From positions 241,526 through 305,525 of the forward strand of contig NZ_VDCZ01000004.1 in NCBI RefSeq assembly GCF_006491645.1: 64,000 bases of DNA, in the 5' to 3' direction. This document shows, piece by piece, positions 1-7,517 of this stretch. The translations under genes and the position numbers were made by a program. The stretch is from Flavobacterium profundi. GTDB taxonomy: Bacteria; Bacteroidota; Bacteroidia; Flavobacteriales; Flavobacteriaceae. The notes beneath the pieces were generated by a model that was given only the letters and a program-made list of their open reading frames with translations, ran no database searches and was not told the origin of the DNA. Every line of letters begins with the position of its first letter. Position 1 is the first letter of the stretch.

Positions 1-2
1 AT

Positions 3-1226
3 GTAACTCGAATTCGAAATCATCCCTCTCTAGCTATTTGGTGTGGCAATAATGAAATAGATGAAGCGTGGCACAATTGGGGTTGGCAAAAGCAATTGAA
101 GTACTCTAAAGCAGATTCTACTCAAATATGGAAGGATTACCAGAAAGTATTTCATGAATTAATTCCAAACACTTTGGATAGTTTGTATCCAGAAAAAAAA
201 GCTATTTATTGGCCATCTTCTCCTTCCATTGGTTGGGGAAGAAAGGAAAGTTTGCTACAAGGAGATGCTCATTATTGGGGTGTTTGGTGGGGAAAAGAGC
301 CTTTTGAAATGTATGAGAGAAAAGTAGGTCGTTTTATGAGCGAATATGGATTTCAAGGAATGCCAAATATGACTACTTTTAATTATTTTACCAAAGGTAA
401 GTCGTTAGAATTTGATTCCGAAAGTATAAAAAGCCACCAAAAGCATCCCACGGGTTATGAAACCATAAAAGAATACATGCAACGCGACTATATAATTCCA
501 AAAACCTTTGATGATTATGGTTATGTTTCTCAATTGTTGCAAGCAAAAGGGGTGAAAACGGCAATAGAAGCGCATAGAAGAGCAAAACCAAATTGTATGG
601 GAACCCTCTATTGGCAACTCAATGATTGTTGGCCAGTTACATCATGGAGTTCTGTTGATTATTTTGGAAATTGGAAAGCCTTACATTATCAGGTAAAACA
701 AAGTTTTGAAAACCTGCTTCTTTCAGTTGAAGAAACTAAAGAAAAATATCAAGTGTATTTGGTAAATGATAATTGGCAAGATGTTTCAGGTAATTTAATT
801 GTGAAAGCCTTAGATTTTAAGGGAAATATTCTTTATGAAAAATCTATACCTACTGTCTCAAATGCGAATGCCAGTCAAATCGTATATTCCTTTGCAAAAA
901 AAGATATTCCTAAGAAATACCGAAAAAAATCGGTTGTACAACTTCTGTTTGTTACTAAGCAGAAAAAAATAAATACTATTTTTTATTGGGTTAAACCCAA
1001 AGACTTACAGTTGCAAAAACCAACTATAAAGATTACAAAAGTAGATGCGTTAACTTATGAGATTACTTCTGATGTGGTTGCGAAAGATGTGTATTTGTCA
1101 TCAGATGAAAACGCACATTTTAGTAACAATTATTTTGATGTTTTGCCTAATGAAGTCTACACAATAACAGTTAATCAACTGGTAAAAGCAATTTCAGTTA
1201 AAAGCTTATTTGATACTCTAAATTAG
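3..1226 (+). CDS. Beta-mannosidase, glycoside hydrolase family 2 (C-terminal part; 5' end outside window)
   Basis: The frame is open from the left edge of the window, so about 407 C-terminal residues are visible. The family is usually around 820-850 residues, so roughly the N-terminal half lies upstream. The fragment opens with the GH2 acid/base motif RNHPSLAIWCGNNE (Glu about residue 18). The nucleophile motif FMSEYGFQ follows near residue 114. These two glutamates identify a retaining GH2 enzyme, and the tryptophan-rich stretch between them fits beta-mannosidase better than beta-galactosidase. It would remove terminal beta-mannose from mannan- or N-glycan-derived oligosaccharides. A TTG at 96 opens the frame only after the acid/base motif and is not the true start. 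It ends convergently with the next gene; the two stop codons overlap by 3 nt. Confidence 0.88.
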   Translation, partial: VTRIRNHPSLAIWCGNNEIDEAWHNWGWQKQLKYSKADSTQIWKDYQKVFHELIPNTLDSLYPEKKAIYWPSSPSIGWGRKESLLQGDAHYWGVWWGKEPFEMYERKVGRFMSEYGFQGMPNMTTFNYFTKGKSLEFDSESIKSHQKHPTGYETIKEYMQRDYIIPKTFDDYGYVSQLLQAKGVKTAIEAHRRAKPNCMGTLYWQLNDCWPVTSWSSVDYFGNWKALHYQVKQSFENLLLSVEETKEKYQVYLVNDNWQDVSGNLIVKALDFKGNILYEKSIPTVSNANASQIVYSFAKKDIPKKYRKKSVVQLLFVTKQKKINTIFYWVKPKDLQLQKPTIKITKVDALTYEITSDVVAKDVYLSSDENAHFSNNYFDVLPNEVYTITVNQLVKAISVKSLFDTLN

Positions 1227-1813
1227 ATGTGTTTGCCAACTTCCCAACCTGTTTTTTCCAAATATTGGTTGCCACTTTCAATGGCTCCTTCTTCTAAAGT
1301 AGTTCCCATAGAATCATTCCAACGATTTAAATAGCCAAAAAGTGATATAACACCTAGCATTTCTACTATTTCACCTTCGTTCCAATGCTTGTATAATTCA
1401 GTTTTAATAGTTTCATCAACAGTATTTGGAACTAAAGAAGCTGCTAAAGAAAAGTCTAAAGCCGCTCTTTCAGCGTCTGAAAAAGCAGGATGTGTTTTGT
1501 ATTCCCAAATGTTATCCAATTGCTCTTGTTCTGCACCGTAGCGTTCTGCTGCTCTTATGGCATGCGCTTGACAATAACGACAGCCAGTTGCATTGCTACT
1601 TACCCAAGCAATCATTCTTTTTAAAGCAGAAGTTACGCGACCTTGGTTTTCCATTACAGCCATATTTAAATTGATAAATGCTTTGGAAATTGCAGGTCTG
1701 TGTTGCATGGTTAAAACCGAATTAGGACAAAAACCTAAAGTTTCATTAAAGAAAGTGGCTAATTCTTTTGTGGCAGTATCATGATCAGGGTGTAAAGGAG
1801 TAACTAATGGCAT
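1223..1813 (-). CDS. AhpD-like / carboxymuconolactone decarboxylase family protein
   Basis: This 196-residue protein carries the AhpD signature CRYCQAH, with Cys78, Cys81 and His84 forming the CxxCxxxH redox motif of alkylhydroperoxidase-like proteins. The N-terminal LGFCPN segment and the long all-helical body resemble the 'uncharacterised peroxidase-related enzyme' subgroup, not the short AhpD proper. A thiol-dependent peroxidase or reductant role in the cytoplasm is inferred; the substrate cannot be told from sequence. The gene is monocistronic in appearance. A terminator-like hairpin that serves the upstream kinase gene separates it from that gene. Confidence 0.8.
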   Translation of the reverse strand: MPLVTPLHPDHDTATKELATFFNETLGFCPNSVLTMQHRPAISKAFINLNMAVMENQGRVTSALKRMIAWVSSNATGCRYCQAHAIRAAERYGAEQEQLDNIWEYKTHPAFSDAERAALDFSLAASLVPNTVDETIKTELYKHWNEGEIVEMLGVISLFGYLNRWNDSMGTTLEEGAIESGNQYLEKTGWEVGKHI

Positions 1814-1840
1814 CTTTGTTTGTGTTATGTTGTGATACGA

Positions 1841-1866
1841 AAATCCCCTCTTTTGGAGGGGTTTCT
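1841..1866 (-). terminator. Intrinsic terminator of the deoxynucleoside kinase gene
   Basis: Read on the minus strand, a 6-bp G+C-rich stem (1856-1861 with 1845-1850, CCCCTC/GAGGGG) with a 5-nt loop is followed by a short ATTTT tract. It lies just downstream of the kinase stop codon and upstream of the AhpD-like gene. Confidence 0.7.
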
Positions 1867-1869
1867 AAA

Positions 1870-2484
1870 TTAAAATAAACCGTTTAATTCGGCATCTATT
1901 TTGTTAATAATACTTCCTAAATCTTCAGGATTGTCAACAAAATTTATATTGTCTACATCGATAATGACTAATTTTCCTTTGTCATAAGTTTCAATCCATG
2001 CTTCATAGCGTTCATTTAAGCGACTTAAATATTCGATAGAAATTGTGTTTTCATAATCTCTACCTCTTTTGTGAATTTGGCTTACTAAATTTGGGATTGA
2101 ACTTCTTAAATAAATCAATAAATCAGGAGAACCTACTAAACCTTCCATTAAATCAAATAAAGATTTGTAATTGTTGTAATCTCTATTTGTCATTAAACCC
2201 ATAGTGTGAAGGTTAGGTGCAAAAATATGCGCATCTTCATAAATTGTTCTATCTTGAATGGTAGTTTTACCTGATTCTCTAATTTGTAATACTTGTCTAA
2301 AACGACTGTTCAAAAAGTAAATTTGTAAATTAAAACTCCAACGTTCCATTTGATGGTAAAAATCATCTAAATACGGATTATCAACAACATCTTCAAAATG
2401 TGCTTCCCATTTAAAATGTTTCGCTAATAATTTCGTTAAAGTGGTTTTTCCGGCTCCAATATTTCCAGCAACTGCTATATGCAT
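1870..2484 (-). CDS. Deoxynucleoside kinase (dAdo/dGuo kinase type)
   Basis: A 204-residue P-loop kinase of the deoxynucleoside kinase family. The Walker A motif GNIGAGKTT is at residues 7-15, the family DR motif (QDRTIYED) is at 77-84, and an arginine-rich lid (KRGRDYE) is near 139-145. It phosphorylates salvaged deoxynucleosides to 5'-monophosphates with ATP, in the cytoplasm. Length and motifs match dAK/dGK enzymes and not thymidine kinase; the exact base specificity cannot be read here. Its ATG overlaps the stop codon of the upstream secreted-protein gene by one base (TAATG), so the two are probably translationally coupled. Confidence 0.85.
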   Translation of the reverse strand: MHIAVAGNIGAGKTTLTKLLAKHFKWEAHFEDVVDNPYLDDFYHQMERWSFNLQIYFLNSRFRQVLQIRESGKTTIQDRTIYEDAHIFAPNLHTMGLMTNRDYNNYKSLFDLMEGLVGSPDLLIYLRSSIPNLVSQIHKRGRDYENTISIEYLSRLNERYEAWIETYDKGKLVIIDVDNINFVDNPEDLGSIINKIDAELNGLF

Positions 2485-3269
2485 TACGGTAAAAGTATTT
2501 TATAATTAATAACTTTGTTTGGGGTAAAAATAGATAAAATTCCATTTTTATAATAGAATTTATCAAATGAATTTTTAGAAATATTTATTTCATACTCTTT
2601 GTTCTTTTTGATGTCCAAAAAATAGAGCTTCTCTTCTCTTTTGAAAATACAATTTTCATTAGAAAGGATTTGTATACTATCATAATTTGGAAGTTTGCCT
2701 AAATAATTTATTTTACCAAAAATAGAGATGCGATACCCATTATTTTCATCATCTATCCAATAAAAATAATTATAATCGGTAGCATAATCTACTATTTTAT
2801 GAGTTAAAGGTATAGATAAATATTTGTAAGCATTCGTATTGAAATTGTACAAACCAATCTTTTGATTTAGATAATCATAAAACCAAAGTTGATTTTGAAT
2901 GGCAAGTCCAATACAATCGAAATTAATAATTTCATCTAAAGTGTTTCCTTCTATTTTATGTGTTTCGTTTAATTGACTATCAACCAACATAATAGTATTG
3001 AAGTCTTTATAGAATAAAACAATTTGTAAAGGATTGTATAAGTCAACATGAGTTAAATTTCCTAATGAAATAGTATTGTAGCTAATTGTTTTGTCTGTTC
3101 CTTTTTTGTAGAAAACATTATTGGTTACATAATAAAGGTTTTGATTGTTCTTTTCAAAAAACACTTTATTATCCTTAGGAATAGAATCCAACGGAACGGT
3201 TGTAATTTTTTCTTGTCCAAATGCTACAATAAAAAAAACAAAAAATAAAAATGTGTAATTCAATTTCAT
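2484..3269 (-). CDS. Secreted protein of unknown function, beta-propeller-like
   Basis: 261 residues starting with a clear signal peptide (MKLNYTFLFFVFFIVAFGQ, cleavage expected after the Gly-Gln). The mature part is rich in beta-strand-like, aromatic stretches with repeated Asn/Tyr/Asp-containing turns (for example NNGYRISIFGKINYLGKL). This suggests an extracytoplasmic beta-propeller or similar all-beta fold. I do not recognise a family with confidence. It overlaps the kinase start by one base, so the two are co-transcribed, although no functional link is evident. Confidence 0.7.
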   Translation of the reverse strand: MKLNYTFLFFVFFIVAFGQEKITTVPLDSIPKDNKVFFEKNNQNLYYVTNNVFYKKGTDKTISYNTISLGNLTHVDLYNPLQIVLFYKDFNTIMLVDSQLNETHKIEGNTLDEIINFDCIGLAIQNQLWFYDYLNQKIGLYNFNTNAYKYLSIPLTHKIVDYATDYNYFYWIDDENNGYRISIFGKINYLGKLPNYDSIQILSNENCIFKREEKLYFLDIKKNKEYEINISKNSFDKFYYKNGILSIFTPNKVINYKILLP

Positions 3270-3395
3270 CTAAGGAAAATTAAACCTTTTTTAAAAAATA
3301 GAATCTAAAGATAGTATTTTAACTTTATATTTACTGAAATACTGTAACAAAAACCATATTTGAGAGTCTATATTATAGCTATAAAAACTAAAAAC

Positions 3396-4301
3396 ATGAA
3401 AAAAATACTTTTATTTTTAGCTTTATTCGTTTCCCTAAACTTTTTTGCACAAGAGTTTCAAGGTACTGCAGTGTATGAGTCTAAGACAAGCACAGCTGAG
3501 CTTATGAAAAACTTTGGTGGAAATCGAGAAATTACCCCAGAAATGCAAAAAAATATTGAAGAACGAATGAAAAAAATGTTTGAGAAAACATTTATTTTAA
3601 ATTTTAACAAATCGGCGTCTATTTATAAGGAAGAAGAAAAATTAGATGCACCTGGAACCAATAATAATGGACGTATGATGATGTCGATGATGGGTGGCGG
3701 TGGAACACAATATAAAAATGTAAAGGAGAAGATGTATGCGGTTGATAAAGAGTTTTTTAGTAAAGAATTTTTAATTAAAGATAGTTTACCAAAGTACCAA
3801 TGGCAAATGGTGTCTGAAACTAAAAAAATTGGAGAGTATACTTGTTTTAAAGCTACTGCAGTAGTGGCAACAGATCCAACAGATTTTAGAAATTTTAGAA
3901 TGAGAGGTCCGCGTAACGAGGAAAATAAAGAAAAAGAGCAAAAACAGAAAGATTCTGTTAATGGGACTAAAAAAACAAATTTCATGAACGACGATATCGA
4001 ACAGATAAAGGAAAAAACGATTACGGCTTGGTATTGTCCTGAAATTCCAATCAATCAAGGACCTGATAAATATTGGGGTTTGCCTGGATTAATTTTAGAG
4101 GTTAATGATGGTACAACAGTATTACTATGTTCGAAAATTGTATTAAATTCTAAAGAAAAAGTAGAAATTAAAGCGCCTACAAAAGGTAAAGAAGTTACTC
4201 AAAAGGAATATGATGAAATCGTGAAGAAAAAAATGGAAGAAATGAGAGAGATGTATGGTGGTCAAAGAGGTGGTGGAACAGGCGGAAGAAGAGGTTTCTA
4301 A
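3396..4301 (+). CDS. GLPGLI family secreted protein
   Basis: A 301-residue protein with the diagnostic heptad YWGLPGL (GLPGLI at residues 228-233) of the Bacteroidetes GLPGLI family. The frame could extend upstream to a TTG at 3360. The ATG at 3396 gives a proper signal peptide (MKKILLFLALFVSLNFFAQ) and is preferred. The mature protein has a Met/Gly-rich segment (about residues 91-105), a charged Lys/Glu linker (165-195) and an Arg/Gly-rich tail. Family members are secreted, are usually encoded beside outer-membrane receptors, and have no established biochemical role. It is paralogous to the gene at 6580. It converges on the response-regulator gene with only 2 nt between the stops and no terminator visible. 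Confidence 0.87.
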   Translation: MKKILLFLALFVSLNFFAQEFQGTAVYESKTSTAELMKNFGGNREITPEMQKNIEERMKKMFEKTFILNFNKSASIYKEEEKLDAPGTNNNGRMMMSMMGGGGTQYKNVKEKMYAVDKEFFSKEFLIKDSLPKYQWQMVSETKKIGEYTCFKATAVVATDPTDFRNFRMRGPRNEENKEKEQKQKDSVNGTKKTNFMNDDIEQIKEKTITAWYCPEIPINQGPDKYWGLPGLILEVNDGTTVLLCSKIVLNSKEKVEIKAPTKGKEVTQKEYDEIVKKKMEEMREMYGGQRGGGTGGRRGF

Positions 4302-4303
4302 TT

Positions 4304-4984
4304 TTACCCAATTAATTTATAACCTCGACCTCTACTGTTAATAATTTGAACGGTAGGGTCGAGGTTTAATTTTTTTCTCAATCGCGTAATAAAAACATCC
4401 ATACTTCTACCGCTAAAAAAATCATCATTTTCCCAAACCATGTTTAAAATAGTCTCTCTAGCGATTATTTCTCCTTTATTTTTTAATAATAATTCTAAAA
4501 GTAAGGCTTCTCTATTTGTTAATGAAAATGTTTCTTTGGGATGTGATAATAATTGTGTGTCTGGATTAAAATGATACTTACCAATTTGAAAATTTGTTTT
4601 TTTATCGATATGAAGTTTTCTTTCTGACAAAGCAATGATTCTAACAATTAATTCTTCCAAACTAAAGGGTTTTCTAATGTAATCATTACAGCCTATTTTA
4701 AAGCCTGTCACTACATCTTGGGTTTGTGATTTAGAAGTTAAAAATAAAATGGGAATTACTTTGTCTACTTTTCTTATTTCGGTTGCCACTGAAAAGCCAT
4801 CAATTTTAGGCATCATAATATCCAATACTATTGCATCAAATGATTTTTTGTAAAACGCTTCTAGTGCACTTTCTCCATTTTCACACAAAGTAACTTCAAA
4901 ATCACGATTTTCTAAACTTTCTTTGATGATTAACCCTAATGAGGACTCATCTTCTGCTAACAATATTTTTAGTTTAGGTTCCAT
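4304..4984 (-). CDS. OmpR-family response regulator (RprY-like)
   Basis: 226 residues: a receiver domain (about 5-120) with phospho-acceptor Asp55 (IVLDIMMPKIDG), switch Thr83 and conserved Lys105 (RKPF), then a winged-helix DNA-binding domain (about 130-226, ending SRGRGYKLIG). It overlaps the histidine-kinase gene by 11 nt, so the pair is translated together. In Bacteroidetes this RR/HK type (RprY/RprX-like) often neighbours GLPGLI and TonB-dependent-receptor genes, as here, which suggests it regulates them. A row of TTAAC repeats at 6500-6525 is a candidate binding site. Confidence 0.9.
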   Translation of the reverse strand: MEPKLKILLAEDESSLGLIIKESLENRDFEVTLCENGESALEAFYKKSFDAIVLDIMMPKIDGFSVATEIRKVDKVIPILFLTSKSQTQDVVTGFKIGCNDYIRKPFSLEELIVRIIALSERKLHIDKKTNFQIGKYHFNPDTQLLSHPKETFSLTNREALLLELLLKNKGEIIARETILNMVWENDDFFSGRSMDVFITRLRKKLNLDPTVQIINSRGRGYKLIG

Positions 4985-6461
4985 AAGGCAAAGTAATTCT
5001 AAAGATAGTAGGGTTAGTGCTTATTAACGCTAATGTACCGTTGTGTTTGTGTATAATTTCTTTCGAGTAATACAAACCAATTCCATACCCTTTTACATCA
5101 TGTAAATTTCCAGTTGGAATTCGGTAGAACTTTTCAAAAATAGATTTTTCTTCAGTTTTTGGAATACTATTACCATTGTCTTCTACATCAATAATAATGT
5201 CGTTGTTCTCTTTTCTAAGTTTTATATTTATTGTGTTTCCACCATATTTAATTGCATTATCAATCAAATTTGAAACTACATTATCCAAATAAAAGGAATC
5301 ACCAGAAACATAAAGTGGTTTTTCGGACCCAATAAAAGCAATTTCTTTAGTTGTGATGGTTTTATATTTTTCAGTAATGGTTTTTAAAAAGGAATTAATA
5401 TCGATTTCTTCATGATTTAAATTTAATTCTTCAGTGTGTAAAGTTGCGGTCTCTAAAATCTTCTCTACCATGCTTTCTAGTTTAGTAAGTTGGCTTTTAG
5501 AAATGGAAATGTATTTTTTATTTTTTTCTAAATCGTTGGTGGGGTTAAAATTACTCATACCCTCTAAAGCAGTAGTAATTGTAGTTATCGGCGTTTTAAA
5601 TTCATGGGTAATATTGTTGATAAAATCGTTTTTTATTTCATCCATTTTCTTTTGTTTGTTAATGATATAAAGCATAAAAAACAAACAGCCTATTACAGCT
5701 AATAAAAAAATAAAAGACAATACAAGTTCAATTCCCATGCGTTGCAAAAGTTGCATGTTGGAATACTTAAAATCTAATAGTAAAGTTTCATCTGGTTTGA
5801 AAAAGGAAGATTTAGGTGTTATTTTTTCTGAAAATGACGCTTTATTTGCAGAGAAATAATAAAATAGAGAATCTTTTTTTAGATGCTCAAAACCATAATT
5901 AAGTCCAATTTTTTTTCGGTCTAATTCGGATTTAAAAATGGAATCTAGGGTTTTATATCGAATAGTATCACTTGACATGTTAATTACTATGCGATTCGGA
6001 AACTGTTCTAAACCACCAATTTGTTTTTGAGCAGTCATGCCTTTTAAAACACGAATGGATTTGTTTTTTGGGTACGAATCTTGTTTAGTGTCTGCAAAAA
6101 ATATTTTTGTATCAATTTTGACATTGTCATCGCTAAAACTTTCCAAAAAAAGACTATCTGTTTCTTTTCTTTTAGGAGAGTTCATCCTAATTTCGTTCTT
6201 GAAAAGAGAATCTTTTAAAACCAAATTGATAAAATCTTTTGATTTTAAATCTTTATCCGTACTAAAAAAACTAATTACATCTTTTTTTGATTGCTCGGTA
6301 AAATAAATTTCTAATGCTTTGTCATAAGCAATCTGAATTTCATTAAAAAGCCGATTTTTATTGGTAATGTAATTTTTATAATTCCAATATACTTGAAGGC
6401 ATATAGTACTTAAAATAACAATACTTATAAATAAAAATATTTTTTTGATATTCACATTCAT
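4974..6461 (-). CDS. Membrane sensor histidine kinase (RprX-like)
   Basis: 495 residues. One transmembrane helix at about 7-25, an extracytoplasmic sensor region of about 215 residues, and a second helix at about 245-267. Then HisKA with His286 (FINNITHEFKTPITT), an HATPase N-box (SNLIDNAIKYGG, 397-408), a DNG motif near 428-430 and the glycine-rich GYGIGLYY lid near 458-465. It autophosphorylates and transfers phosphate to the RR encoded next to it. The sensor domain shows no fold I recognise, so the signal is unknown; cell-envelope stress is an inference from the gene context. It is divergent from the GLPGLI gene at 6580. Confidence 0.9.
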   Translation of the reverse strand: MNVNIKKIFLFISIVILSTICLQVYWNYKNYITNKNRLFNEIQIAYDKALEIYFTEQSKKDVISFFSTDKDLKSKDFINLVLKDSLFKNEIRMNSPKRKETDSLFLESFSDDNVKIDTKIFFADTKQDSYPKNKSIRVLKGMTAQKQIGGLEQFPNRIVINMSSDTIRYKTLDSIFKSELDRKKIGLNYGFEHLKKDSLFYYFSANKASFSEKITPKSSFFKPDETLLLDFKYSNMQLLQRMGIELVLSFIFLLAVIGCLFFMLYIINKQKKMDEIKNDFINNITHEFKTPITTITTALEGMSNFNPTNDLEKNKKYISISKSQLTKLESMVEKILETATLHTEELNLNHEEIDINSFLKTITEKYKTITTKEIAFIGSEKPLYVSGDSFYLDNVVSNLIDNAIKYGGNTINIKLRKENNDIIIDVEDNGNSIPKTEEKSIFEKFYRIPTGNLHDVKGYGIGLYYSKEIIHKHNGTLALISTNPTIFRITLPYGT

Positions 6462-6497
6462 GTTTCAAAAATAGGAAGTATTTCAAAAGAATTTACA

Positions 6498-6527
6498 CCG
6501 TTAACATACGTTAACAAACATTAACCC
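6498..6527. promoter_or_regulatory. Candidate response-regulator operator: three TTAAC repeats at 10-bp spacing
   Basis: Between the divergent kinase and GLPGLI genes the sequence holds GTTAAC, GTTAAC and ATTAAC, with the TTAAC cores at 6501, 6511 and 6521. They are exactly one helical turn apart on the same strand. Tandem direct repeats at 10-11 bp are typical binding sites of OmpR-family regulators. Assignment to the adjacent RR is inference. Confidence 0.5.
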
Positions 6528-6579
6528 ATCATTTGTATAAGAAGTTTTTAGTTTGTCTTATAATTTTAAATAAGCAAAA

Positions 6580-7416
6580 ATGAAAACTTCAATTTTTACA
6601 ACACTATTCTTGTTTTTTATAGTAAATAATTGGGCACAAAGCCTTGAAGGTGTAGTGTATTATACCTCCAAAACGCAATTAAAAGATTTTAATATTACAA
6701 GTAATGACTTAACACCTGAAATGAAAGATGAAATGATGGAAAAAATGAAAAAAGCATTTGAAAAAAACTTTACCTTACATTTTACCAACTTTGAATCCAT
6801 ATACGAAGAAGAGAAAAAATTAGCGGCACCAAAACCTACATCGGGTCCAAACGTAAAAATGGATTTCATAGGGAGTAGTACTACTGGAAAACTGTATAAA
6901 AATTTTAAAAACAAGCAATACATAAAAGAAGACGATATTTTTGGGAAAGAATTTCTAATACTAGATTCTTTGCAAAAAATGAATTGGAAATTAACAAACG
7001 AACAAAAGAAAATTGGGAATTATGTATGCTTGAAAGCAGAATTAAGTATTCCAGTTAGTGAAGAAGACAGAAAAAAATATGATGAATTTAAAAAGAAAAA
7101 AGAAGCAGGTAAAACCAATCTGTTAGAATTAAAAGAACCAAAAGAAGAAATTATAGAAGCTTGGTATACTTTAGATATTCCTATTTCAAATGGCCCAGGA
7201 AAATATTGGGGACTACCTGGTTTAATTTTGGAATTACATGAGTTTAATACTATTTTTTTGTGCACTAAAATTGTTTTAAATCCAAAAGAGAAGATCGAAA
7301 TAAAAGTTCCAAAAAATGGAAAAAAGGTTACTCAAAAGGAATTTGATGCAATACAAGAGAAAAAGTTAAAAAGTATGACGAATGAAAATGGTGTGATTGA
7401 AATTAGAATCAATTAA
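6580..7416 (+). CDS. GLPGLI family secreted protein (paralogue of the 3396 gene)
   Basis: 278 residues with a signal peptide (MKTSIFTTLFLFFIVNNWAQ) and the family motif at 211-216 (KYWGLPGLILEL). It resembles the protein at 3396-4301 along most of its length: shared EKNF/EKTF, SIYEEEKKL, KEFLILDS and VLNPKEKIEIK blocks. The two most likely arose by duplication around the two-component system. It lies upstream of, and in the same direction as, the receptor gene at 7518, with which it may be co-expressed. Its function is unknown; export to the periplasm or outer membrane is inferred from the signal peptide. Confidence 0.87.
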   Translation: MKTSIFTTLFLFFIVNNWAQSLEGVVYYTSKTQLKDFNITSNDLTPEMKDEMMEKMKKAFEKNFTLHFTNFESIYEEEKKLAAPKPTSGPNVKMDFIGSSTTGKLYKNFKNKQYIKEDDIFGKEFLILDSLQKMNWKLTNEQKKIGNYVCLKAELSIPVSEEDRKKYDEFKKKKEAGKTNLLELKEPKEEIIEAWYTLDIPISNGPGKYWGLPGLILELHEFNTIFLCTKIVLNPKEKIEIKVPKNGKKVTQKEFDAIQEKKLKSMTNENGVIEIRIN

Positions 7417-7517
7417 ACCTTTTCAAAAATAAAAGGTCTAAACGATGAAAATTAACGATTTAAATGTAACAAATGCCATTAAATTTAGTCTTGTATATAA
7501 ATAAAAAAACAAACCTC

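Noticed and set aside
3623..4054. 143-codon open frame antisense to the first GLPGLI gene
   Set aside because: Translation is low-complexity Ser/Phe-rich, a mirror of the Lys/Glu/Met-rich sense protein; no promoter or family match.
7473..7517. TTG start for the receptor gene
   Set aside because: It would place 15 charged residues ahead of the signal peptide; the ATG at 7518 gives a normal signal sequence.
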